Source: Pseudobutyrivibrio xylanivorans (GTDB lineage Bacteria; Bacillota; Clostridia; Lachnospirales; Lachnospiraceae). Taken from it: a stretch of 64,000 nt of DNA. Below the pieces are notes generated by a model. The model had not been told where the DNA came from and searched no databases. It saw nothing but the letters and a program-made list of their open reading frames with translations. The stretch is taken from assembly GCF_010906925.1 (NCBI RefSeq), contig NZ_VTVE01000001.1:1178001-1242000 (forward strand). Direction: 5' to 3'. The position numbers and the translations under genes are program-made. Shown piece by piece: positions 36,233 through 45,351 of the stretch (its first letter is position 1; each line of letters opens with the position of its first letter).

Positions 36233-37473
36233 TATGCTTCGGTAATGTAGCCTGCCACGGCAGTTGCTGCGGCAGTTGCTGGACTAGCCAAGTAAATCTG
36301 TACTTTGCTGGTACCCATTCGACCAAGGAAATTACGATTGTTAGTGGCTACCACTACCTCATCATCAGAGAGGATTCCGCCACCACGTCCACAGCAAAGT
36401 CCACATCCAGGTGTTGTTATAATAGCACCTGCATCAGATAAAATCTCAAGAGTGCCATCTGCAAGAGCCTCGCGGTATATTTTGCGGCTAGCAGGTGTAA
36501 CAATCATCTTTACAAATGGAGCTACATGCTTGCCCTTCATGTAGGCTGCAGCAGTTCTCAAATCTTCTAATCTTCCATTAGTACAAGAACCAAGGAATAC
36601 CTGATTTACCTTTGTACCCTTAATTTCAGAAACTGGCTTAATATTATCAACAAGAGATGGACAAGCGCATACAGGAACAAAATCTTCAGCTCTATATCTC
36701 ATAACTTTTGTATATGTAGCATCTCCGTCTGGCTGAAGCGCTTTCACTGAATCATCATAAGGAATCCTGCAGTAATCGCATGTCTTCTCATCTGGAACAA
36801 ATACGCCGCATTTAGCACCAGCCTCAACAGACATATTAGACATGGTCATACGACTAGCGACACTCATAGCATCTACTGTGGAGCCGCCAAACTCAAGTGC
36901 CTGATATGTAGCTCCTGAAGCAGTTAAGTCCCCAATAATTCTAAGGATTACATCTTTTGATGTAACATTTCCAGGAAGTGTTCCATCGATTTCTACTCGA
37001 ATTGTCTCTGGTACCTTTATCCAAAGCTGACCTGTACCTAAAATACCAGCCATCTCTGTATAACCTATACCAGTAGAAAAAGCACCTACACATCCATAAG
37101 TTACAGTGTGGCTATCTGTACCAAACGCGATATCACCAGGCTTTACATAGCCTGCCTCAGTCATAAGCTGATGGCAAATACCATCTGTACGATGAACTCT
37201 CTTAATTCCATATTTGTCAGCAAATTCATCGCCAGCTCTAAAGTGTCTACTGTCATCCACCTGTGTTGCAGGAAGGAAGTGATCATAAATCAAAACAACA
37301 CTATCTGGATTTGCGACCTTATCAAATCCCATTTCTTCGAATTTCTGCACTGCAAAAGGAACCATGATGTCATCAATCATGCACCAATCAACATCTACAG
37401 TAACTATATCACCAGGCTTAACCTCATGGCCAACCTTGTTTCCGATTATCTTTTCAATAAGTGTGTGTCCCAT
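36232..37473 (-). CDS. LeuC-like hydro-lyase large subunit, second paralogue
   Basis: The 413-residue aconitase-superfamily protein carries the [4Fe-4S] ligands in FLGSCTNGR and TPGCGLCCGRGG and an active-site histidine in GTDSHTVTYG. The N-terminal region VDVDWCMIDDIMVPF replaces the usual LDR-MSHDGTT of LeuC, and similarity to the neighbour at 37969 is moderate. Candidate substrates besides isopropylmalate are citramalate, homocitrate and dimethylmalate; none can be chosen from sequence. I use the ATG at 37471-37473, which follows GGAGAGTACA. It is last in a four-gene run. Confidence 0.75.
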   Translation of the reverse strand: MGHTLIEKIIGNKVGHEVKPGDIVTVDVDWCMIDDIMVPFAVQKFEEMGFDKVANPDSVVLIYDHFLPATQVDDSRHFRAGDEFADKYGIKRVHRTDGICHQLMTEAGYVKPGDIAFGTDSHTVTYGCVGAFSTGIGYTEMAGILGTGQLWIKVPETIRVEIDGTLPGNVTSKDVILRIIGDLTASGATYQALEFGGSTVDAMSVASRMTMSNMSVEAGAKCGVFVPDEKTCDYCRIPYDDSVKALQPDGDATYTKVMRYRAEDFVPVCACPSLVDNIKPVSEIKGTKVNQVFLGSCTNGRLEDLRTAAAYMKGKHVAPFVKMIVTPASRKIYREALADGTLEILSDAGAIITTPGCGLCCGRGGGILSDDEVVVATNNRNFLGRMGTSKVQIYLASPATAAATAVAGYITEA

Positions 37474-37487
37474 TGTACTCTCCAAAA

Positions 37488-37967
37488 TTAATCTAATCCG
37501 TTGCGCTTTCTCATTGCCTTTACAAGGCCACCTGCTTCAAGAATCTCAGTAAGATTCTCTGGTAAGCTGGCAATTGGGTATGATTTACCATTTACCTTTA
37601 TTTCCTTACCAGGGATAACTTCTGCCTCGTCTCCTTCGCTTACCTCATCATATAAATCAGGCTGCTCAATAAGAAGCAATCCATTGTTAATTGCGTTTCT
37701 AAAGAAAATTCTGGCAAATGACTTTGCAACTATGCATGAAATTCCAAGAGCCTTAACCACCTCTGGGGCCTGCTCACGAGATGAACCGCAGCCAAAATTG
37801 TTGCCAGCTACAATCATATCTCCCGGCTGAATCTTGCCCGCCAACTCTGGTCTAAGTGGAGAAAAAGCATATGGTTTCATCTGCTCTACTGTCTCAAAAG
37901 CCAAATATTCTGTAGGCAAAATAATATCTGTATCTATATCATTGTCTAATTTCCAAATCTTGCTCAT
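37488..37967 (-). CDS. LeuD-like hydro-lyase small subunit, second in order
   Basis: The 159-residue swivel-domain protein carries DIDTDIILPTEYLAFETVEQM and the [11 protein letters not shown] motif used for substrate carboxylate binding. The loop after the DTD-I strand reads YLAF. In archaeal enzymes this loop helps choose between isopropylmalate and homoaconitate, and YLAF matches neither of the forms I remember. I take the ATG at 37967, right after GGAGGTGTAAA, one base past the upstream stop. Confidence 0.85.
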   Translation of the reverse strand: MSKIWKLDNDIDTDIILPTEYLAFETVEQMKPYAFSPLRPELAGKIQPGDMIVAGNNFGCGSSREQAPEVVKALGISCIVAKSFARIFFRNAINNGLLLIEQPDLYDEVSEGDEAEVIPGKEIKVNGKSYPIASLPENLTEILEAGGLVKAMRKRNGLD

Positions 37968-37968
37968 T

Positions 37969-39213
37969 TTACACCTCCGCAGATGTGATATAGCCAGCAA
38001 TAGCTGATGCCGTTACTGTAGCTGCACTCGCCAAGTATACGAATGAATCCTTGTGGCCCGCACGTCCCTTAAAGTTTCTAGTACCAGTTGAGATAAGTGT
38101 CTCGCCCTCACCGATAACGCCCTGGCATGCGCCCCAACATACAGAACAGTTAGGATTCATAACCATAGCACCTGCTTCCATAAATATATCAAGAAGTCCC
38201 TCTTTAAGGGCCTGCTTGTATACGCTGCGGCTGGCAGGAACAACTAAGAAACGAACCTTTGGAGCTACCTTTTTGCCCTTAATAACTGCAGCTCCTACAC
38301 GTAAATCTTCGATTCGACCATTGTTACAGCTACCAAGGAATGCCTCATCAATTTTAGTTCCCTCACATTCCTTAACAGGAACAATATTGTCTACAAAATG
38401 AGGCTTAGCAACGATTGGCTCAATCTCATCTAAATTAATATCAATTACCTGTGAAAATACAGCATCCTCGTCTGATTTAAACAGTGCCTTAGGCTCTCTA
38501 CCATGCTCCTTAAGATAATCAAGGGCCACCTCATCTACTTCCATTAATGCTGTCTTGGCACCTGCCTCTACACAGAGATTACAAATAGCAATTCTATCAG
38601 CAATAGACAAATCCTTAAGACCATCTCCGGCAAACTCCATAGCCTTGTAGTTGGCACCATTTGCAGAAATCTTGCCTATAATACTAAGGATTAAATCTCT
38701 TGCATATACACCCTTTTTAAGCTTTCCATGGAGATTAAAACGGATTGTCTCAGGAACTAAAAGCCAAGAAGTACCTGTAACCATAGCATATAAGTAATCT
38801 GTACATCCTACACCTGTTCCAAAGGCACCAAGGGCACCGTAAGCGCATGTATGTGAATCTGCACCAAAAATAAGCTCACCTGGACGTACATGATTCTCCA
38901 TCATAACCTGATGGCAAACACCCTCACCCTCATAAAATGTAATCCCATGCTCTCTAGCGAAATCACGCATCTTTTTATGAGATGCAGCTGTCTTTGGGCT
39001 ATCTGCAGGAATATTGTGGTCGATAATCCAAACCAGCTTATCCACGTCTGCAATGTGTGGATTTTTTAAATTATTGTACATATCAATAGTAAGATGTGTT
39101 GTACCATCATTACTCATCAATCTATCTAAAGTAACTGTCTCAATATCGCCAGCTTTGCAGGATTCCTTGCCTGCGGCAGCAGCAATAATCTTTTCAGCCA
39201 TAGTCATTCCCAT
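37969..39213 (-). CDS. leuC: 3-isopropylmalate dehydratase large subunit (LeuC type 2)
   Basis: The 414-residue protein starts MGMTMAEKIIAAAAGK and carries LDRLMSNDGTTHL, GADSHTCAYGALG, FLGSCNNGR and NPNCSVCWGACQG (iron-sulphur cysteines). This is the usual LeuC/homoaconitase large-subunit pattern. With a small subunit it isomerises 2- and 3-isopropylmalate in leucine synthesis. Its AAGGAG ribosome site is followed by a 10-nt gap. The 5' side contains a palindromic element. Which of the two small subunits is its partner is not certain. Confidence 0.85.
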   Translation of the reverse strand: MGMTMAEKIIAAAAGKESCKAGDIETVTLDRLMSNDGTTHLTIDMYNNLKNPHIADVDKLVWIIDHNIPADSPKTAASHKKMRDFAREHGITFYEGEGVCHQVMMENHVRPGELIFGADSHTCAYGALGAFGTGVGCTDYLYAMVTGTSWLLVPETIRFNLHGKLKKGVYARDLILSIIGKISANGANYKAMEFAGDGLKDLSIADRIAICNLCVEAGAKTALMEVDEVALDYLKEHGREPKALFKSDEDAVFSQVIDINLDEIEPIVAKPHFVDNIVPVKECEGTKIDEAFLGSCNNGRIEDLRVGAAVIKGKKVAPKVRFLVVPASRSVYKQALKEGLLDIFMEAGAMVMNPNCSVCWGACQGVIGEGETLISTGTRNFKGRAGHKDSFVYLASAATVTASAIAGYITSAEV

Positions 39214-39231
39214 AATTTATTATCTCCTTGT

Positions 39232-39327
39232 AGTCCGCTTTGTTACGCTCTCAAGCCTGAGTATCACTTACAGTCACTAACATGTGACTTCCAGTAACAC
39301 TCAGAGCTTGATAGCTACAAAGCTCAT
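39232..39327 (-). repeat. Palindromic intergenic element, copy 2
   Basis: A 96-bp imperfect palindrome lies between leuD and leuC. The outer stem is GCTTTGT/ACAAAGC and the tip is GTCAC-TAACAT-GTGAC. It is closely similar to copy 1 near prfC, but paired positions differ together. Confidence 0.8.
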
Positions 39328-39367
39328 ATAAATAATTTCAAAAAATAATAATCTAACAGTAATAAGA

Positions 39368-39835
39368 TTATTGATTTAACGAAGCGATTAGACCGCCCTG
39401 GTCTAAGATTTCCTGCATCTTCGCTGGAAGTTTGGTACATGAGTATGTCTTGCCATCAACAGTAATCACGCCTTCCTGTAAATCAAGCTCCATCTCATCT
39501 CCGTCCTTTACCACATCATAGAGCTCCTTGCTGACTATAACAGGCATGCCAATATTTATAGAATTTCTATAGAAAATACGAGCAAATGATTTTGCGATAA
39601 CAGCCTTGACCCCAAGTGCCTTTAGCACGCTAGGCGCCTGCTCACGAGATGAACCGCAGCCAAAATTCTCATCAGCTACAACAAAATCTCCCGGCTTCAC
39701 CTGTGATGCAAAATCTGAGTTTAGAGACTCAAAAGTATGAACCTTCATTTCATCTATTGTTGGGAATAGTAGATACTGAGAAGCGATAATTTGATCTGTA
39801 TCTACATCTTTGTGAAATCGAAATACCTTACCCAT
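39368..39835 (-). CDS. leuD: 3-isopropylmalate dehydratase small subunit (LeuD type), first in order
   Basis: The 155-residue protein carries [33 protein letters not shown] and [14 protein letters not shown], the family pattern of small subunits of LeuCD and related hydro-lyases. The specificity loop reads YLLF. I start at the ATG at 39833-39835, after GGAGGAATT; an upstream frame adds six residues without a site. It begins the run small-large-small-large, interrupted by the palindromic element. Confidence 0.83.
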   Translation of the reverse strand: MGKVFRFHKDVDTDQIIASQYLLFPTIDEMKVHTFESLNSDFASQVKPGDFVVADENFGCGSSREQAPSVLKALGVKAVIAKSFARIFYRNSINIGMPVIVSKELYDVVKDGDEMELDLQEGVITVDGKTYSCTKLPAKMQEILDQGGLIASLNQ

Positions 39836-39990
39836 AATTCCTCCTGTTGCCAATATAATTATTCAAACATTGTACCCCAATTCTTTAGTGATTTAAAGGG
39901 GTAAATCACACTGTATTCATTTTTAAACTTTAAAAGAGGAAGAATATGGCTTAATATAATGTTCTGCAATTAATTTTAGGAGTATTAAAT

Positions 39991-40503
39991 ATGAATTATA
40001 TTTTAATTGGAAGAATTTTTTCTGTGTTGGCATGTATCCTTATGGTTGTAATCGGATATATTCGCCACAAAAGAACTGTGCTATTAGCTCAGAATGTTCA
40101 ACTTATATTGTTTACCATTTCTTATGCATTTTTAGGCGGTATGGCAGCTGTTGTCAGCAACATAGTTAGCCTCATAAGAAATCTTATTTGTTTAAAATGG
40201 AATTTAAATACACCACTGAAAATCTTTTTCATTGGATTCCAGGGTGTATTCACATACTTTACTACTCAAAACACATGGGTAGATTGGCTTCCATTTTTAG
40301 CAGCCACTGCTCTGACCGTCACTCTCAGCTCAAAAAAAGACCTCGTGATCAAGCTTGGCTGCATCGGAAGTACTCTTTGCTTTGGTCTATATGATTTTAA
40401 TTTACGCAACTGGCTTGTATTTGCCTTTGACGTATTTACCTTTGTATCAAGCTGGATTGGTGTCTACAGGATTCTTTACAGTTCTAGACATACCGATCAT
40501 TAA
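39991..40503 (+). CDS. YgjV-family inner membrane protein
   Basis: The 170-residue protein has about six membrane segments and the pattern NVQLILFTISYAFLGG...SLIRNLICLK seen in the YgjV family of unknown function. A TTAGGAG site precedes the ATG. Its last 57 bp overlap the 3' end of the convergent EAL gene, which is unusual; both frames look real there. Confidence 0.75.
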   Translation: MNYILIGRIFSVLACILMVVIGYIRHKRTVLLAQNVQLILFTISYAFLGGMAAVVSNIVSLIRNLICLKWNLNTPLKIFFIGFQGVFTYFTTQNTWVDWLPFLAATALTVTLSSKKDLVIKLGCIGSTLCFGLYDFNLRNWLVFAFDVFTFVSSWIGVYRILYSSRHTDH

Positions 40504-41661
40504 AATATCATCTCTATAAGGATGTTTCATTAAATGAACTACTGTTATGAATTCATGAACACCATGTTCAGTTTTAATGTTAACCTCACACTCTACTCTC
40601 GTCTTGCCTTCGTTAAATGCTTTAATTAAGGCAGGGCGGGATAAAGTATCTCTGTATTTCTTGCCGCTATCATAATCAGCGCTCATAGCTATTGTAGCTT
40701 CTGACATATCATCAATAACACCAGCTGTAGCAGCTTTAAATTTCACACCATCTCTCTGATGCATAAGATAATAGCTATTCTTATAAAGATTTCCAAAGAT
40801 AATCATGTCATACTCATCTCTAATTGCCTTCAAAAGCAAACTATGAGTACTGAATGTCCCCTGTTTCTTAAGGAAATTATCGTCGTCTACAGTTGGCTGA
40901 TTATCCATAAGTGCTATTACAAGAAAATCTTCTTTTTTAAGGGGCTTAGAAAAAAGATACCCCTGCACTCTGTCGCAATCCATATTCTGCATGAATTTTA
41001 ACTGCTCGATTGTCTCAACTCCCTCGGCAATAGTGCTCAAGTTAAGCTTGTTAGCAAAGAAGAAAACTGTCTCAAGTGTGCCTCGACCTCTGTCATCCTG
41101 ACAGTTGTCTGCAAGAAAAGCCTTGTCAATCTTCAGGAAATTAACAGGTAAATCCTTAACAAACTGTAATGATGTAAAACCTGCTCCAAAATCATCAATC
41201 GCAATGCTAACACCTATGTCTGCCACATTGTAGGCCCACTCTTGAATTATGCTAAACTCTACTGCAGCCATGGCTGACTCAGTAATCTCCACCTCAAACA
41301 TCCTAGGCTGAATGCCATAGGTAGAAAGTAAAGAATTGAGCTTGCGGCTAAAATCTCGTTCCCTTATATGCCATCTAGAAAAATTAACAGCGATAGGTAC
41401 TGCTGCTTCACCAAGTTCATGTATAGTCCTACAAACTTCCTCTGCCATGAACCAATCCAAAAGGTTGATAGCTTCTGTCTTTTCAAGCTCAGGAATAAAA
41501 CTATCCGGGCTCACAATTTCCCCATTAGCTTTTTCCCAACGAACTAAAGCCTCTGCACTCACAAGTCGCCCTGTATTAGCGTCGTACTGTGGCTGATAAT
41601 AGGCCTTAATCTCGCGGCTCTCTATAGCAGCTATGACCTCGTTGATAAATGATGAATTCAT
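40447..41661 (-). CDS. EAL-domain cyclic-di-GMP phosphodiesterase
   Basis: The 404-residue protein begins with an EAL domain (about 5-250): YYQPQYDANTGRLVSAEALVRW, AVNFSRWHI, FEVEITESAM, IAIDDFGAGFTSL, LKIDKAFL and AEGVET. These are the main metal and catalytic residues, so activity is likely. The C-terminal part (about 265-395) resembles a PAS-like fold seen with GGDEF/EAL proteins and may bind a signal. No GGDEF domain or membrane segment is present. alr follows upstream with a 27-bp gap in the same direction. Confidence 0.85.
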   Translation of the reverse strand: MNSSFINEVIAAIESREIKAYYQPQYDANTGRLVSAEALVRWEKANGEIVSPDSFIPELEKTEAINLLDWFMAEEVCRTIHELGEAAVPIAVNFSRWHIRERDFSRKLNSLLSTYGIQPRMFEVEITESAMAAVEFSIIQEWAYNVADIGVSIAIDDFGAGFTSLQFVKDLPVNFLKIDKAFLADNCQDDRGRGTLETVFFFANKLNLSTIAEGVETIEQLKFMQNMDCDRVQGYLFSKPLKKEDFLVIALMDNQPTVDDDNFLKKQGTFSTHSLLLKAIRDEYDMIIFGNLYKNSYYLMHQRDGVKFKAATAGVIDDMSEATIAMSADYDSGKKYRDTLSRPALIKAFNEGKTRVECEVNIKTEHGVHEFITVVHLMKHPYRDDILMIGMSRTVKNPVDTNPA

Positions 41662-41688
41662 ATACTCCTCGTTCTAAAAAAATAAACA

Positions 41689-42858
41689 TCACATACGCAA
41701 CATTAATTCTTTTTCAATAATCTGTCCGTCTCGATAGTAAACACGTGGAACGCGCTTACTAACTGCGCAAGTTAATTCGTAAGGTATCGTGCCGGCAATG
41801 CTTGCAAGCTCATCTATCGAGTTCTTCTCGCCAAAAATCTCTACCTCACTGCCTACATCAACTGAAGGCATATCTGTAATATCTATCATGCACATATCCA
41901 TACAAATCTTTCCACGAAGCTTTGCTGGACCTTCTTTTGTGTATAGACTGCATTTGTTGGAAAGGCTACGTAAGAAACCGTCTGCATAGCCGTATGGTAA
42001 TACGCCTATTCTAGTAGTCTTATCTGTAACGTACACACCACCGTAGCTTATGGCTGTGCCCTCTGGATAAATCTTGATAGTGCTGACAGTTGTCTTCATA
42101 GTCATGGCTGGCTTGAGTCCCATCTGTCTAGCAAACTCGCCATAGCCATAAAGTAAAAGTCCTGGGCGAACCATATCCAGATAAGTGTTCTCAAATCTAG
42201 CTACCGCTCCAGTATTTGCACAATGTCTAATGGCAAATTTACGACCAAGCTTTTCCTCTACCGAAGAAATCACGCTAGTAAATAATTCAAATTGATGCTT
42301 AGTATAGGCATCGTTCTCATCACCAAACTCATCTGCCTCTGCGAAATGAGTAAATATACCCTCTGCATCAAGTCCCGGCATATTGCAAGCCTCTACAATG
42401 CCCTCTACGCCAGTATCAAAATAACCATCATCACATAAATATCCCAGGCGAGACATGCCGGTATCCACCTTAATGTGTACCTTTAACTTTCCGCCACATC
42501 TGACTGCCTCTTCGCTATATTCGTCCGCCTTGGCCTTACAAGTGATAGCCTGTGTAATGTGATATTCAATCAAACGGCCCACCTGCTCCTTAGGAGTGTG
42601 TCCCAGAATAAGGATAGGCATATCTATTCCGTTAACTCTAAGCTCAAGAGCCTCGTCCGCTGAGCTTACAGCCAAATAATCAGCTCCAAGATCCTGAAGC
42701 AGCTTGCTCACCTGAATGCTACCATGACCGTAGGCATCCGCCTTAACAACTCCAAGGAACTTCACATCTGGTCCTATTTTTTCACGAATCTTCTTATAGT
42801 TATAGGCAATGGAGTCCAATTTTATCTCGGCCCATGTCCTTCTCAATGTTGATTCCAT
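41689..42858 (-). CDS. alr: Alanine racemase
   Basis: The 389-residue PLP enzyme has the cofactor lysine in GVVKADAYGHG (about 36-46), the LHIKVDTGMSRLGY-type segment and a C-terminal beta domain with GKICMDMCMIDIT. It makes D-alanine for the cell wall. Length and motifs are complete. It is preceded by a terminator closing the ABC-transporter operon. Confidence 0.95.
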   Translation of the reverse strand: MESTLRRTWAEIKLDSIAYNYKKIREKIGPDVKFLGVVKADAYGHGSIQVSKLLQDLGADYLAVSSADEALELRVNGIDMPILILGHTPKEQVGRLIEYHITQAITCKAKADEYSEEAVRCGGKLKVHIKVDTGMSRLGYLCDDGYFDTGVEGIVEACNMPGLDAEGIFTHFAEADEFGDENDAYTKHQFELFTSVISSVEEKLGRKFAIRHCANTGAVARFENTYLDMVRPGLLLYGYGEFARQMGLKPAMTMKTTVSTIKIYPEGTAISYGGVYVTDKTTRIGVLPYGYADGFLRSLSNKCSLYTKEGPAKLRGKICMDMCMIDITDMPSVDVGSEVEIFGEKNSIDELASIAGTIPYELTCAVSKRVPRVYYRDGQIIEKELMLRM

Positions 42859-42908
42859 TATAAATCATCTCCTAATAAATTGTAACAATACTTATTATAA
42901 TCATTTAT

Positions 42909-42947
42909 AAAAAAAACGAAACCCTCTAATGCAACCTTAGAGGGTTA
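42909..42947 (-). terminator. Terminator of the amino-acid ABC transporter operon
   Basis: AACCCTCTAA and TTAGAGGGTT form a 10-bp stem followed by TCGTTTTTTTT on the minus strand. Confidence 0.92.
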
Positions 42948-42962
42948 GTTTAAGTCATATTA

Positions 42963-43700
42963 TTACAATACTTTTGAGAGGAAATCTTTCAAGCGCTGGC
43001 TCTGTGGAAAATTAAAGATTTCAGCAGGTGTTCCCTCTTCTTTAATTCCCTTCTCATCGAAGAACATAACTCTGTCAGCAACTTCTTTTGCAAATCCCAT
43101 CTCGTGTGTGACAACCACCATTGTCATACCGTCATCAGCAAGTTCCTTCATAAGTGAAAGTACCTCGCCAACCATCTCTGGGTCTAGAGCACTAGTAGGC
43201 TCATCAAAAAGAATAACCTCTGGATTCATAGCAAGTGTACGTGCAATTGCTATACGCTGCTTTTGTCCGCCTGAAAGGCTATCTGGATATGCATCCGCCT
43301 TGTCAGAAAGACCAACTCTCTCTAGAAGCTCAACAGCTTTTGCATCAGCCTCAGACTCGCTCATGATTCCAAGCTTAACAGGAGCAAGTGTTAAATTCTT
43401 TTTGATAGTTAAATGTGGGAATAAATTAAAATGCTGGAAAACCATTCCCACACGACGGCGAACATCGTTTATATCAACTCCCTTTGCTGTTATATCCTCG
43501 CCATCAACATATATAGCTCCGCTAGTTGCCTCCTCAAGCTGGTTAAGTGTACGAATAAATGTAGACTTACCACAACCAGAAGGTCCGATAATAGCGATAA
43601 CCTCGCCTTTTTCAATTTGCATATTTACATTTGAAAGAACCTCGTTGTCACCAAATGACTTAGAAAGATTCTCAACTTTTATCAAAATTTCGTTACCCAT
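42963..43700 (-). CDS. Amino-acid ABC transporter ATP-binding protein (GlnQ type)
   Basis: The 245-residue ATPase has Walker A (GPSGCGKST, about 38-46), a Q loop (MVFQHFNLF), the signature [17 protein letters not shown], Walker B ([11 protein letters not shown]) and the H loop (VVTHEM). It is of the polar-amino-acid uptake class and powers the fused binding-protein/permease coded 19 bp upstream. Confidence 0.95.
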   Translation of the reverse strand: MGNEILIKVENLSKSFGDNEVLSNVNMQIEKGEVIAIIGPSGCGKSTFIRTLNQLEEATSGAIYVDGEDITAKGVDINDVRRRVGMVFQHFNLFPHLTIKKNLTLAPVKLGIMSESEADAKAVELLERVGLSDKADAYPDSLSGGQKQRIAIARTLAMNPEVILFDEPTSALDPEMVGEVLSLMKELADDGMTMVVVTHEMGFAKEVADRVMFFDEKGIKEEGTPAEIFNFPQSQRLKDFLSKVL

Positions 43701-43719
43701 TATTCTATCCTCTTTCTAA

Positions 43720-45225
43720 TTATTTCTCGCTCTTTCTAAGATTCTTCTCAAGCTTGCCTACACCTATAGTGAGAAGCTGAACAATTGCAAGATAAATAAA
43801 TGCTACAGCAATAAGTGGCATAAATGCCTCGTATGTAATACTTCTGATGATATCACCGCCTCGAGTAAGATCTATAAGACCGATGTAACCACAGATAGAT
43901 GTCTCCTTAATCAATGAGATAAACTCATTTAATAGTGAAGGAAGCACTGTCTTTATAGCCTGTGGAAGAACAATAGATACCATTGTCTGCTTATATGAAA
44001 GACCAAGGCTTCGTCCAGCCTCCATCTGTCCTCCATCAACCGACATAATACCGCCACGCATGATTTCAGCTACATAGGCGCCTGAGTTTATCGCAAATGC
44101 GATAATAGAAACAATAACCTTTGGTACTACAACCGCCTTAAATACTACATAGTAAATAATCAAAAGTTGAATCATCATTGGTGTTCCACGGATAATTGTA
44201 AGATACACTTTACAAATCGAATTAAGAACTGTAAGCGAACCTGTCTTATCATGTGTAACACGAATAATTGCAACAATAAAACCGATAAACATACCAGCAA
44301 GTACGGCACAAAGAGCAATAATAAGAGTATTAACAAGACCCTTGAGCATATACTTGTAACGACCATCGGTAATGAAGCAGCGCTTAAAGTTTTCTACAAA
44401 ACCAATGCCCTCACCTGATTTTTCAGGATCTCGTGAAATGATAACCTGCTTAGATGTAGTGTAAGGATCAGAGAAGTTAATAGATTTAAGTCTCTCCTCT
44501 GTCATAGTCATACCTGCGATACCCACATCCGCCTTGTGAGAATCTACAGCATTGATAATACTATCAAACTCAATATCCTCAATCTGAACATCCATGCCCA
44601 GCTTATCACCAATTGCTTTGATGATTTCCATATCAATACCAACAGGAGTAGCATCCTCATAGTATTCATAAGGAGGGAAAGCCACGTTTGTAGCAACAAC
44701 TAGTGTCCCATTAGGATACTCAGTTCCCTCTGGTGTTACATAAGGGCATGTTCCCTTTGTTTCATCACCAATATAGTTTTCAATAATCTGTTCAATAACG
44801 CCCTCTTCCTTAAGTTCTGCAAGAGCACCATTTACAGAATCGAGAAGCTCCTCATTATCCTTTGCGATACAAATTGCATATTCCTCAAGAGCAAAAGGCT
44901 CATCAAGGATTACAAGAGAAGGCTCATCTTTAGTAGTAGCTATAGCTGGCTGTTCGTCAACAATAACGCAGTCTACCTTGTCCTGCTTCAAAGCCTGTAC
45001 AGCATCTGTAATCTTGTTATATCTATCGATTGTTGTGCCAGCCTTATCACCTTCGTAATCAGAAGCATAAATATCACCGATTGTTCCTAACTGAACACCG
45101 ATTCTAGCTCCTTCCAAATCATCAATAGTTTTAACTTGTTTGCCTGTGCTCTCAGCCTTGTTGCCACATCCTATAAAAAGGGCAGCCGTTAGGCCTAAGA
45201 GTAATAATGATAGTTTCTTCTTCAT
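43720..45225 (-). CDS. Amino-acid ABC transporter, fused substrate-binding protein and permease with permuted lobes
   Basis: The 501-residue lipoprotein has a signal peptide with lipobox LFIGC (Cys20). Residues 35-153 match lobe II of a GlnH-type binding protein (ARIGVQLGTIGDIYASDYE ... IIENYIG). Residues 173-265 match lobe I (GTLVVATNVAFPPYEYYED ... ADVGIAGMTMTEERL). The permease (about 295-495) follows, with the EAA-like loop GRSLGLSYKQT. In ordinary proteins lobe I comes first. The two lobes could still close on one ligand from permuted ends. Substrate is a polar amino acid, not defined further. Confidence 0.85.
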   Translation of the reverse strand: MKKKLSLLLLGLTAALFIGCGNKAESTGKQVKTIDDLEGARIGVQLGTIGDIYASDYEGDKAGTTIDRYNKITDAVQALKQDKVDCVIVDEQPAIATTKDEPSLVILDEPFALEEYAICIAKDNEELLDSVNGALAELKEEGVIEQIIENYIGDETKGTCPYVTPEGTEYPNGTLVVATNVAFPPYEYYEDATPVGIDMEIIKAIGDKLGMDVQIEDIEFDSIINAVDSHKADVGIAGMTMTEERLKSINFSDPYTTSKQVIISRDPEKSGEGIGFVENFKRCFITDGRYKYMLKGLVNTLIIALCAVLAGMFIGFIVAIIRVTHDKTGSLTVLNSICKVYLTIIRGTPMMIQLLIIYYVVFKAVVVPKVIVSIIAFAINSGAYVAEIMRGGIMSVDGGQMEAGRSLGLSYKQTMVSIVLPQAIKTVLPSLLNEFISLIKETSICGYIGLIDLTRGGDIIRSITYEAFMPLIAVAFIYLAIVQLLTIGVGKLEKNLRKSEK

Positions 45226-45351
45226 GTATATTTATTCCCTTTGCTGAATTTTTATGCATAGATAATAACACATCAATTTACAAATGAAAAGCAAAAATTA
45301 AAAGATTATTTATCTTTTTATTTAAACAGCATTCTGACAATTCTTACGCCT

